A stretch of 64,000 bases of DNA from NCBI GenBank assembly GCA_030522415.1, contig CM060109.1, positions 24,217,301-24,281,300 on the forward strand. Direction: 5' to 3'. Below the pieces are notes generated by a model. That model was not told the origin of the DNA. It saw only the letters and a program-made list of their open reading frames with translations, and ran no database searches. Position numbers and translations under genes: made by a program. The stretch's first letter is position 1. Each line of letters opens with the position of its first letter. Below, piece after piece: positions 23,828 to 34,720 of this stretch. The stretch comes from Channallabes apus. Its lineage: Eukaryota > Chordata > Actinopteri > Siluriformes > Clariidae.

Positions 23828-24156
23828 TCGGGAGGGTCGAAGGCTATCACATGTTTCCTCTGAACCACTTACGGCGTATTTTCCCGAAATGCTCGCTCAC
23901 GTACCGTTGGGAGCGGCTTAACACACTCGGAGGACAGCGCTATCCGCTCCTTCCGCTTGCGTGAGCTCACAGACTCCCCTGGTTGGCTGTAGAGCTGTTA
24001 TTAATGTGGGAGCACTAAATGCCTCTCATCCCACCCTTGAGAGAGCTCGGCCAATCAGGTCTCTCTAGACCTCCGGCTGCGAGAGGTTACAGCATCACCT
24101 GGGGATCGAACTCGCGATCTCCGGATGATATGGCAAGCACTTTACCACTGTGCCAC
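23828..24156 (-). mobile_element. SINE-B copy
   Basis: Same order of motifs as at 13239-13564. The minus-strand head contains CCGGAGATCGCGAGTTCGAT (box B), and the body shares AACACACTCGGAGGACAGCG, TCCGCTTGCGTGAGCTCAC and AGAGAGCTCGGCCAATCAGG (plus-strand readings). This copy carries a short extra GACCTCCGGCTGC segment near 24070. Sequence from 23760 to 23828 may also belong to its 3' end. Confidence 0.85.
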
Positions 24157-24274
24157 TTGGAGACCACCATAGACAATTTTATCCATCGTCAGTATTTGCT
24201 TGATCCTGGCTATGGTGTAAATATGGGGCTTATCATGATTACCTCATAAACACAGACGTGAGGGTGACTTAAAG

Positions 24275-24420
24275 AATCGAATCCACCTGACAGCTTGTTT
24301 TTTGGATATAGGAGGAAATCCACACAAACCCGTGCACATCTGGAGTACAGCCTCAAACCCTGGAACTGCCAGGCACTGAGGCTACAGTATACCCCCTGCA
24401 CCACCCTACTGCCTGAGACT
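24275..24420 (-). mobile_element. Probable highly decayed SINE
   Basis: Plus-strand reading shows a faded SINE-A-like order: GGAGGAAATCCACACAAACC, then CAAACCCTGGAACTGCCAGG, then CCTGCACCACCCTACTGCC. Box sequences are no longer clear. Confidence 0.4.
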
Positions 24421-25078
24421 GAATTTGTTCAACGCAACTGAGCTTCTGTGGCCAGTATTTGATCTCTAGTCTAGAGCTTTAACCCCTCTGAGCCACCTCT
24501 GCCTCTATTATGTACAGTAGTGTCAATGATTATCTCTATAAAAGATAGCTACTAAAAGTGTGTGTGCGCTTTTGTCACTGTTGATGAGCATCACTTAAAC
24601 ATGACTGAAAGGAGAATACACATTAGACAGGTCATGGTTACACTTCTTTCACCTATCTTTGCGTTTGTGTGTGAAAAGCTTCATAATAATGCCCATCTAA
24701 ATATAGTCAGCTTCTCCAAAGGTGGCCTAGCAACTGAGTTGATCTCAGTTGATGCTTCAGAACATCCTTTTGAAATGCTTTTGAATAGAGTCGTCTTGAC
24801 TCACATCTACTTCGTCTTATTTATTTTTTAAGGCCTTATGTAAAAATGATGGGTAATAATGGCTACATATAAGCTTTGATAACAGCCTTGGAAGTGTGGG
24901 ACTTTTTTGTGCGTGCATGAAAAAAGCCTTTTGAATGTGTGATTGTTTCCAAAGTTGACGTGTGAATGTTTCTGGTCTTGGAAAGATAGTGTTATTGTTC
25001 TATTGATAAGGTTTCTGCTGTGAACACTCGGTGAGCCCAAACATAATTAGTAGTTAGGAGATTCCTGTCCAGTAGGGA
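24421..25078. other. Non-coding sequence, no feature recognised
   Basis: No repeat or gene seen. Confidence 0.4.
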
Positions 25079-25516
25079 TGTACCAGTCAAAAGTTTGGAC
25101 ACATCTTCTAATTCCATATTCTTTCCTGATTTTTCTTTCTTTCTACACAATGCTGAATGCGTCCAAAATATCCAGTAATCTCCTTTGAGCAGTTTACAGT
25201 ATATCGGGATGCGTCTGCTACTTATGTTCTGTAAAGCATTCATAATGGCTCTAAACCGAGGATGGTCTTCATGAGAACCAGTTTCATGGTGCTTGAAGGG
25301 TTTTGCAAATAATGCACTATTCCAGAACAGTTGCCTTTCGTGTCTTAAAATTAGAACAGTTGACTGTTGTTGTTGTTTTTATTGACCTAATTCCGTATGT
25401 GTCCTAGTTTTTAAATCTCCGGTACTGTACTAGAATGTAAAAAATAAATCACTAAACAAAAAAACATTGAATTGTGGAGAAGGTTTGTCCAAAGTTGATT
25501 GACTGGTACTGTAGTG
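25079..25516 (-). mobile_element. Internally deleted Tc1-like element (GTCAAAAGTTTGGACACA ends)
   Basis: The left end is TACCAGTCAAAAGTTTGGAC and the right end reads GTCCAAAGTTGATTGACTGG then TACTGTA, an inverted pair. The minus-strand interior retains a piece of the transposase leader/HTH-coding region (matching ATGAAACTGGTTCTCATGA and the block before it). The same internal piece occurs at 32950-33285 (minus) and 52265-52670 (plus). No coding frame survives. Confidence 0.78.
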
Positions 25517-26489
25517 CATCATAAATTATTATTCTCAAAGGGACAGTCCGAGGACAGAAGCATTGTGGGTCATGGTGGACCACTGGGAAACAAACCAGTT
25601 CTGTGTATGAGGGGAGGAAATAAAAATTTCTTTTTTCTTTCTTGAATTTATTTCAGGATGTGCTTGTCTTCACTTTCTTCAGTTGATAATGTAAGCTGCT
25701 TATGCCTATGCAGCTTAAATTGTTGCTGTAGATATATTGTGTAAATCAATTTGTAAAAATCCCAGGATGTAACTATAAAATGTGTAAAATTGCAAGAGGG
25801 TAAATATTCACGCAAGACACTCTGAGGCTATGTCAAGCGATCTCCTTAATCATAATCAGATAATGACTTTTTGATAAATCTCTCTTAAGCAAAACAGTAA
25901 ATCATAGTATTAAAATAGATATCTACAACAAAAAAAGGCAGGAAATTGTAAAGAAACCTCTTAGTCAGATCAGCGGTTTGGTTCAGTGGGTTCATCAGAA
26001 TATTCTAGAGCTCTGGTTTGGCTCACAGTTTGATGAGGTCGCCTACACCAAAATATATATATGTCCTGCTGCCTAAATTTTGCTCAACATAAGGTGCCTC
26101 AGTGGGTAGCCGCCTTATGATTGGACAGCGCTTATCTCGAGCATTGCCCATAACCGCTGCCTACATAGGAAGCTGCTCGGCAGTTGGTACTGCATGTGCT
26201 GCTAATAACGAGTTACACCCTAATTTATTTTCAGCCGCCTTACGTTCCGTCACTGATTCAACTGCGCCCTCGATCCATTTCCTTGATGTAGTTATGATAG
26301 TGTCACTCTTGTATAATGTCAGCATGTCGGCTACGCTCAGTGCTCGCATCTCTCACGCGTCTGTGTATTTATCATAGAGAAGCAGCAATCAGCAGTAGTG
26401 GCAAAGATACAGGATGATAAGTGCTTCTGGCTCGTCAGAAAAACACAGAGGTACTGTATCTTAAGAAAGTCTTACCGGAAAGCATAAGC
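25517..26489. other. Non-coding sequence, no feature recognised
   Basis: A 91-codon open frame at 26102-26377 has no recognisable motif; treated as unassigned. Confidence 0.35.
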
Positions 26490-27005
26490 CCATCAGCCAT
26501 AACATTAAAACCACTGACAAGTGAAGGAGGTGAAGTGATGCCTGTCAGTTGGTGAGATATAACAGGCAGCAATTGACCCTAGCCCTAACTAGGGCACTTC
26601 AGCCTCTTGTGTATGGAGCTGTATAGCCGTAGACCAGTCCCATGCTGACCCCTCCCTACCACTGAAAGCGCCTACACTGGGCATGTGAACATGAGACGGG
26701 GAAAGGGAAATGGTGGTCTGGTCTGATAATTCCCATTTTCTTTTATATCCATGTGGCTGGCTGTGTGCATGTCCATCACTAACTCGGGATAGATATGGCA
26801 CCAGAATCCACTAGGCAGTCCAGCATGATGCTCTAAGTCATGGTGACCTTGGGTCCTTTCATTCATGTAGATGACAAAGACAAAGACTTTTTGGTTTGCA
26901 AATTTCTCATATCATGCCTTAATGTTTCAGGGCTGTTTTGGTGACACAAGACAAGTCTACACAATATTAAGCAGGTGGTTTTAATGCTATGGCCGATCAG
27001 TGTGT
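26490..27005 (+). mobile_element. Decayed Tc1-like transposon
   Basis: Terminal motifs ATCAGCCATAACATTAAAAC (left) and TTTTAATGCTATGGCCGATC (right) are inverted. The interior preserves fragments of the transposase gene: the linker (TGTATGGAGCTGTATAGCCG), a stretch near 26690-26760 around GGTCTGGTCTGATAATTCCC (first-Asp block), and the C-terminus (TTTCAGGGCTGTTTTGGTGA). There are multiple stops and deletions. Same family as the relic at 1982. Confidence 0.8.
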
Positions 27006-28867
27006 AAGGAAGGCATGATGCTATAATTAGTCTATGCAACTCTAACACTTTTTGCTCACTGCCAGGCTGTGAAGGGAAGATGTCATTGCATGGCAGTGCT
27101 CAGTCATCTTTGTTGAGTCATGCGTTTGATGGCTTTGAATTTGTGTGTAAAATGGGTCATTTATTACGATGTGCACCAATGTAGCAGAATCAAAGCCTTT
27201 CTCGATGCAACCAGGGCTTTAACAACTGAATTTGTGATGTCAGTTATTTTTACAGACTGTACGTGTATCTGTCAAGGAAGATTTTTCTGAAATTTCACTT
27301 CTATAAAATTACCAGCAGATGAAATGATGATGTTTGATAATAATGTGAGCAACTACTGTATAATACTGCAATTTTTTAAGATATTGTAGATATCTTTATA
27401 TCTTAAGTATTTTTGTTGTACTATACTGTAAGTGGCAATATGTTAAAGTTAAAGTTAATACAGTTTACCTTATTAATAAAATATTATTTATTATATAAAA
27501 TGTGTATTATTACATTTATTTTTAGTATGATTTTTTTTTAATGCACTACTTTATTATTGGTAGACCAAACCACAGTATATATATCATAATATAGATCATG
27601 TATTATAGAAATGCCTTTGAGGATCATGATATGATATTTTTGCAATATTGCTCACCCCTAACTCCTGGAGATATATTTATATCCCATATGAACCGATATG
27701 TTGTTAAAGATTTAATCATGTCCTGTGGGAAAATACACTCCAGGAAGTGCTCTGATTTATCATCTTCCACTAAAGACAAAATGAAACCAAGCATTGGCTA
27801 AGGTTAAAGTGCAAAACAATAAAATATAGATGACACAGATGGTTTACATTGATTTAGCCTAACATTGTACATGTCATGGCCATGCGACCTACTAACGATC
27901 GAGATGACGTGCCATATGTGAAGAGTTTGTAGAGTGATGAGCATGTTTTCAATGTGGAGATAATGTGCTTTATACAGTATACAGACAGCGCAATGTATTA
28001 TACATAATATAATCACTATCCTTATTCTAACAATATGAAAGGTGAATAGGTTAAAATCCGACTTGTGACATGACCTTCAGACCTTCCCAGCTTTTTCAGG
28101 TGGTCTCTGATTGCATGTCATCTCAAACCTGCTCTGTTGTGGTGAATCATAAGCTTATAAGCCACTGAACTGTGATATGAGAGATAGTGGTAACGTGTGC
28201 ATGTACATGTGCGTGTCTAATTCTTTTTTCGCAGGTACAGCCGTAGATGTTGAGCTTAGCAAAAAAAAAAAATGCTAATGCCAAATGATTAACTCCTCCA
28301 CCTCATACGTCCCATGAAGTCTTCATGGGAATCTGTGCAGTTTTATTCATAACATGAAAGTTTATTTAATAACCTTGGACATGTTTTGATTAGTAATGGT
28401 TAAGGAGACATTACAATGACCTTACAGGGCATCTGTTTCCATGACAGGAGAAGGTAAAAAAAAGAAGAAGAAAAAAAACCCTTGTGCTTCTGTGTAAATA
28501 TCCAACTTGGATCTCAAGGTGTCCTTTCTACTGGGAAGTGAGCAGATAACATTTCTGACATGGCCTTAAATAGATATTTTTTTTTCCTGTGACTCTTTCA
28601 GAGCGTATCGTGCAGAACTGATATAGAAATGTCTGTGATTTATGCGGCGAATGCATCGTGTATGCTTTTAGTCATCATACATGTTAGACAGTAAAGGTTG
28701 AAGAATGATGTTGCAGAGGGGACAGCTGTCATGCCAGTCACTAATGTCCATGAGTAAAGGCTCACACCTGTTGACGTCATCTGTTGACGTTAACGGCAAA
28801 GAAAAAGTCTTTAATTTTAGTTGGGTGTTCAATTCAAGCCCGCTTCTGATTGCTGTGTAAAACACAG
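27006..28867. other. Non-coding sequence, no feature recognised
   Basis: AT-rich; no repeat, exon or RNA gene supported. Confidence 0.4.
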
Positions 28868-29447
28868 TGGCGGCCGGTCAATAAGGGGCGCTGGGGCGTC
28901 GCCCCCTTAAACTTAGGCAGAGAAGAATGCTACTTTAACATGTACTTATTTAACATAATAATTCTTTATTGTAATAATGGAATCATTTAGTCTAAATATT
29001 TTGCTCTATTAATTAATTTATTTACAAAAAAAAAAAAGTGCAGCACTGTGCGACCCGAACCCTCCCATTTTTTTGTTCTTAGCGAATCAATATTGTTTTT
29101 AAATATTTGTGCTCATGTGATTGGACCATTCTCAACGAGTCTTATTAATGGTCAGCAGATTGTTAGTTAATATATTGAATAGTGATTGACGTGGAAGCCA
29201 GATAAATATGAGAGAAAATTATGTAATTTCTTTGCTACAATACGCCTTCGGCAGGCCATCAGACGAAGAAAGAAAAAAGTTTGGATCAGATCGACCTGAT
29301 CTTCTAATTAAGCAGCAGTCAAGTGATTGCGGCCGAGATTACTTTCGGTGCTTTTCCAGCACTTCTTACGGCTATTTACAGGCGATTATTAAAAAGTTTC
29401 ATTTTAATTTTGTTTGCGATCCCCAAACAATTTTTGCACGAGCCGCC
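28868..29447. mobile_element. hAT-like element, ends CAGTGGCGGC / GCCGCCACAG
   Basis: The left end CAGTGGCGGCCGGT and the right end GAGCCGCCACAG form an imperfect inverted repeat, as in hAT elements. A clear 8-bp target duplication is not present, so the borders are uncertain. Inside, the plus-strand frame 29208-29456 includes DEERKKFGSDRPDLLIKQQ, which faintly resembles the start of a TTF-type zinc-finger region in fish hAT proteins. That resemblance is from memory and weak; the rest of a transposase is absent. Confidence 0.5.
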
Positions 29448-29545
29448 ACAGTATAATGGATCTAGAGTTAGTCTGACCCCTGTGAAAGTATTGAGGACAA
29501 AGTGAGCCCCATGCTTAGGGCAATGTGTAGTCAGAATTATTACCC

Positions 29546-29580
29546 CACACACATACACACACACACACACACACACGCAC
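29546..29580. repeat. (CA)n microsatellite
   Basis: CA tract with two interruptions. Confidence 0.9.
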
Positions 29581-31461
29581 ACCTTCATTCTGTCTCTCTA
29601 AGCGTAGTACACTATATATAGCACTAAAATACACACAGGGAGGGAGAGAGTTTAACACTGAAAAGAGATAAGTGTGTAAAAGGGATCAGGTGTTGAAAGT
29701 GAGCAACACACTGTTAAATGGAATGTCGTACTAAAGAAACCCAAGACCCAAAGCTTTGTTAAACCTGTTAAGGCAAATATTTACGTAAAAAAAATCTCTT
29801 TTCATAGCTTAGAGAAGTAACAGCTTTCTGTATTTGGCTAGCAAGTGGCAAAAAAAAAGATTCAATTTAGTAGTATTGTCTCTTATGCAACCAACACCAA
29901 GCAATGATGCAATGAAAGTGAGAAAGCATCCATTTGTGAAATGACAGAGACTAATAAATTAGCTCTATAGATAATCAATCACTATTAATGTAATCCAGTG
30001 ATTTGATTTATACACAGAAGGCCACCGGGTCCCATGTGACTGTGAGAAGACTGCAGATTCACTAGCATGCATTATTCATCTAAGGAGATGACAATCCACT
30101 TAGAGCTGGTGGAGATGCTAGCACAGCAGTCTTTACTAATGGAGCATAAGTGTACATTCAGGAAATATCTGTATTAACACTGGTGAATATTAGCATACAT
30201 GTGCATGTTGATACCATTATTGATGCAATAGTAAATGTATTAGCAAAGTCTTAAATAATACGTACAGTAGCATCGACTATAAATTATGCTTGTTATCATT
30301 GCTACAGTTCAAGATCTTCCTTAATACTGTATAATGGATTATGCACACCTGTCAGCCAATCAGTAACAAGCAGGGGTGCAGGAAAGGTTTATGAAGTGAT
30401 GGAGAACAAACTTTCTACATTGTTTGAGGCACTTCACATAATGTGGGCCTGAGGGTATACTGGGTATACCAGTCATCACTGGTCAACACAGGTCTACATG
30501 ATCAACAGTCATCACCATACATGGTCCAAAGCTTAGTGTGTTGTGGCATTTCCAGTTACTCACCTAAACTCAAAATTCCTCTACAATATATTTTAAGTAA
30601 CTTAAGAGGCAAGTTTATATATTTAAAATAAAAGACGTTTAAAATAAAACAATTAAAAAAAAATCTGTGTACGATTTGTTTATTTTGAAAAAAAAAAAGT
30701 TGGTTAACAGTAGTGCATACACTCTACAATGTCTAGCAGGCGAACAGGCGTGCATGAGCATGGTGTTCATGAGACCACACAGTAACACAGGGATATGAGT
30801 TGCTTTAGAGCTTTGCCGTTGCTTTAGAGTTATGCTGATGGATCGTAGTTGATCTGTGATCCTTACAAACCCTCAGCCATGGGTAGGCATGCATGTTAAC
30901 TGCAGATTAATATCTAAGTTCAACTGTCAACGTACAAAGTAAAATTATAATGCCAATGTATGGCAATACAGTATATTTAAACTACTTTCCTTAGTTAAAA
31001 TGAGCTTTTTTTGCACATGGACAAATGATCTTTTCACGTGCTGAAATTCTCTCATGTGTGCACTAATTGTATATTTGCTTTTTCAAAATCTTTTTCATTC
31101 TTTGGTGGGTGTCTTCTGCTTGTCAGGGTTGCCAGATTGCACCATCAAATCCTCCAATGCACACCTGAAACTCCCACTTGGTTAAAAACCAGGAAAATAA
31201 TACCAGTACTAGACCTTATTCTGCGGCACAAATATATAGGAACAAATTTTGTTTCACAATTTCTTTTATTTCCTGGATAAAAAAAAGATCTGTATTATTA
31301 TTTTTTTATTTACTGTATTTCAAAGGAAAAGGGACAGTACCAATAGTGTACACATCGTCAAAATGGCACAAAAAATTTATAATTCTGCCTCATATCATCA
31401 TGTTACTTATTGCATTTAACAACTGAATATTAAAGATTTTGTTAAAAAAAAATTTTTAATT
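29581..31461. other. Non-coding sequence, no feature recognised
   Basis: No gene or repeat supported. Confidence 0.4.
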
Positions 31462-31620
31462 GGAGTGGCGGATAGAGTTAGCCCCGTGGTTAAAGTGACA
31501 ATCTGCCCATAGCAGGGTTCCTGGTGTCGTTGGGCACTTGAGACATTTGAGTATGGTCTTTCACCCTCAGTTGCTCAAATACAATTAGGTGTCAAGATGG
31601 CAATTCGGCCATATAAGAAA
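31462..31620 (+). mobile_element. Decayed tRNA-type SINE
   Basis: Faded head around GGCGGATAGAGTTAGC and GTGGTTAAAGTGACAATCTG with GGGTTCCTGG. It is followed by TTGGGCACTTGAGACATTTG and ACCCTCAGTTGCTCAAATAC, matching the order of the SINE at 11960-12140. The tail motif is lost. Confidence 0.55.
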
Positions 31621-32949
31621 CTACCAGAGAAACGATGGATATCTCTCCAGGAGTTAAGAGTGTTCGTTACTTGATGTGAATAGGCACATGTATCTTAATA
31701 CAAAATGAAACATTGCATGTTGCAAGAAATAAATAGAAAGCAAAATTATATTTACACACACACCCTTTTTTGGCTGATGTGAAAAATTAATAAAAACTTT
31801 GATACCTCCCCTTGTACAGCATTCAAAGGAAAAAGGTTATCCGATGCGCAAGTACACACAAATGTGGACACTTCATTGACGTTATCTTTACTATGGTATC
31901 TTTTTTTTTTTTTTTTTTACACTAAAAGCACAGCGGAGAGTTTGTGGTGAAATGTGTAAGGGTCAGATTGCAGTCTGTTTACAGAGGAAATCTCTGCTGT
32001 CATAAATGGAGAGGAATCCGTTTGCAGTAATCGATGAGTTTTCTTTCAATTTGGTCAGCTCCCTATTCATTTTCCCTGTGCGGGCAACACTGGACCTGCC
32101 CAGAAAGACAGCTGTCAGGAGAAACTGATCCCTTCTGGGAGTACAGATCGGTTCTTTTGTGTGCCACACTCTTGCAGATCCCTTCAGCCGACCTCATCCT
32201 GTCCTTCAGCAATGTGAATCAGGCAGAAAGGCAAGGGGAAAAAAAGACACTTCCTTATCTTTCAGAAACCAAATAGTCTGATGACATCGACAAAAAGGAT
32301 TCGAGCAGGAAGAGGGCATATTATTCTCTGGTAGCCTAATCACTTCGCCTTTGAGCTTCCAGGAGGAAAGAAGTGCGAGAAATTGCCAGAGCTTGGAGTG
32401 CCTGACACACTAGATCAATGTCGGAGTGATGTGTGGATATTACGGATCAGAAGCGCTGTAATAGAATGAGCATTGACAACAGGGCTGCATCTCTGGTGGT
32501 ACGCCAGAAAACACTGATTCAGAAAACAAAACTCAACTAAAAACAATGAGAATCATCACTTTATGACTCATGAGGACTGATGTAGAGAGAAAAATGCTCT
32601 CATCACAGCTAATTCCTCACACTTTGTTTTTTTTTTCTCTCTTTATTACCATACATTGTATGTGTCTAGTAATTCCTACATGTGTGCACATAAGTACAGT
32701 AGTACATATACAGTAGTAAAGAAAGGTAAAGCTTACTCCGGTCATCACCATTTCAGACAATCAATGACAAAAATCTGTCAAACAATATTGCAAACATAAA
32801 TCATATGTCCACCATGTGACATAAAAACCTTAGATTCTGTTATAAACCACAATTGCAGGCTGACAGCTAATGTGCCTTTGAGCCAAGCCTTTACTTTTGC
32901 GTGTACTAGGCAGAATATAATAAATAATTTTTTCTAGCAATTTACTTAT
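31621..32949. other. Non-coding sequence; 32000-32540 complex and possibly constrained
   Basis: A T-run sits at 31903-31918. Bases 32000-32540 are non-repetitive and compositionally balanced. The open frames here are short and overlap on both strands, so coding is not supported. Confidence 0.35.
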
Positions 32950-33285
32950 AGTACCTGTTAAAGTACTTGGACACACCTTTAAATTCCATGGACTTGACTG
33001 ATTTTCATTTCTTTCTACATTGAATAATACTGATGGCATCGAAAATATGCAATAATAATCTCTTTTGAACAGTTGATATTGAACAGAATACTGTTCTTGA
33101 AGAGCTGACCTTCCTGTCTTAAAATAACAACTGACTGTTGTTATTGTTGTTACTTAATTACATAACTCCATACAGTATATGTTACTTTATATAGTTTTTA
33201 AATATTGAGTACTGTTCCAGACTGTTAAAAATAATTCACAATACCAATATTGGAAGGTTAGAAGGTGTGTGCAAACGTATGCACA
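32950..33285 (-). mobile_element. Decayed Tc1-like fragment related to 25079
   Basis: Contains AAGTACTTGGACACACCTTT at the left and AAGGTGTGTGCAAACGTATG at the right as eroded inverted ends. In between is the same block (CTGACCTTCCTGTCTTAAAA, then TGACTGTTGTTATTG) found in the copies at 25079 and 52265. Confidence 0.65.
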
Positions 33286-33374
33286 GAAACATTATAGTAA
33301 ATGATGGACATGATATAGGATATTCTCTATTAGCCACTCAGGTATAAAAAAAAAAGTCATCAATACGCACATAG

Positions 33375-34485
33375 GCTGCATTCACATTACAAGCCACATT
33401 GCTCAGTTTAGATTATTTGGTCAGATCAGATCTGCATGTCATGACAGTTCACATTTATATATAAAGGAGACTTTTATTTGACTCTAATGTGGATGCGTCT
33501 GTCCTCTGAAGCGGAGTTTCTTACCCATCTGGGTTAAAACATGTCACATTTGTGTGACCACTCATTTATTTCAAATAAAGGATACGCTTTTAGCAAAAAT
33601 ATCCTTGGGATTTTGCTCTAGAGGATGGCGAGCAGTTAGTCCGCTATATTTGATGAGGTCCTCTCCTGTGAAATCCCCAAGCTGCCGGTGCTGACTGATG
33701 GCAGCGAGCTCCCTACACATGCACAGAGGCAAAATGTCTCATGAATTTTGATTTGACCATTCTCATTCAAGTCGCATGACCATGTATTGGATATATAAGC
33801 AAATCACCAGCCTGAAGTCTGATATATTTTTTTATTTACCTTAATGTAAATAATAATCTGATCTGATCTTGTTTTTGAGGGCAGTCTGAATGCATAAATC
33901 TGATGTTTTTTAAATCAGATCTAAGTCACTTTGGTATGTGGTCCTAGATCAGATACATCTGATACACCGTCATGCGACTTGAAAGGAAATGGGCAGATCG
34001 GAATCTTCAAAAAGTCATCCAACTTTTTGAATTCCATGCATAGGGATCAGACATTATCTGTTAGCACCGGCAGTGCATGTGATAGCAGTAGCTGCTAAAA
34101 CAGCTGGCTTGCTTCATTCTTTCAGAACTCAACAAACACAACCTACTAACAGCTTGTCGTCCTAGTGAGCAAAATCCCAAGCATATTTTTGCTAAAATAG
34201 CAGCCACTGCTTGAAATGAACGAGTAGTTGCAAAAATATGATGTGTTTTAACCCAGATGATGCAAGCAAAGACGTATCAATGTGTCCATGTGTGCTATTT
34301 TAGTGGAGAAGCGTGTGCCATGCAAATCCAGTCTGACCAAAAGAATCAGAATTGAACAATGTGGCTTGTACTGTAAATGTAGATATAGTTTTATAACCAA
34401 ATATTGGTTTGCTCAGACAGCCCTAAAAAGATCGGTGTCACATTAGGGTGAAAATTTTGGTCACTTCAGACTGGTAATGTGCGCA
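33375..34485 (+). repeat. Unnamed dispersed repeat (family D), copy split by a reversed copy
   Basis: The left part, 33375-33835, matches 55525-55900 (shared ATAGGCTGC, CATTACAAGCC, TTTTAT-TGACTCTAA, CATCTGGGTTAAAACATGT). The right end, 34405-34485, matches 55955-56040 (GACAGCCCTAAAAA, then GGTAATGTG). A second, reversed copy fills the middle. The ends (CATTCACATTAC and GGTAATGTG) are short inverted matches, suggesting a non-autonomous DNA transposon. I do not recognise a named family. Confidence 0.6.
33840..34380 (-). repeat. Family D copy, reverse orientation, nested in another copy
   Basis: Read on the minus strand it starts ACAGTACAAGCCACATTGTT, passes CATCTGGGTTAAAACACATC and GCAAAAATATGCTTGGGATT, and ends CATTCAGACTGCCCTCAAAA. 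This is the same order as copies at 33375 and 55525. It forms a large imperfect inverted repeat with the flanking copy. Confidence 0.65.
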
Positions 34486-34584
34486 ATGCCATAATTTTCT
34501 TTTCTTTGGAAGTTCCTAGACACATATACTGAATGACAGTTAGAGGAAACTGTTCATGCATTTAGACTCACAAACACAGTCGTT

Positions 34585-34720
34585 CACACACACACACACA
34601 CGCACACGCACACGCACACGCACACGCACACGCACACACACACACACACACACACGCACGCACGCACGCACACACACACACACACACACGCGCATTCAGC
34701 GCATTCAGCGCATTCAGCGA
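34585..34720. repeat. Compound CA / CACACG / CACG / nonamer microsatellite
   Basis: Successive blocks of (CA)n, (CACACG)n, (CA)n, (CACG)n and (CA)n, then three copies of CGCATTCAG. Alternating purine-pyrimidine sequence of this kind can adopt Z-DNA. The long open frame across it encodes only a simple Thr-His/Thr-Arg repeat. Confidence 0.93.
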
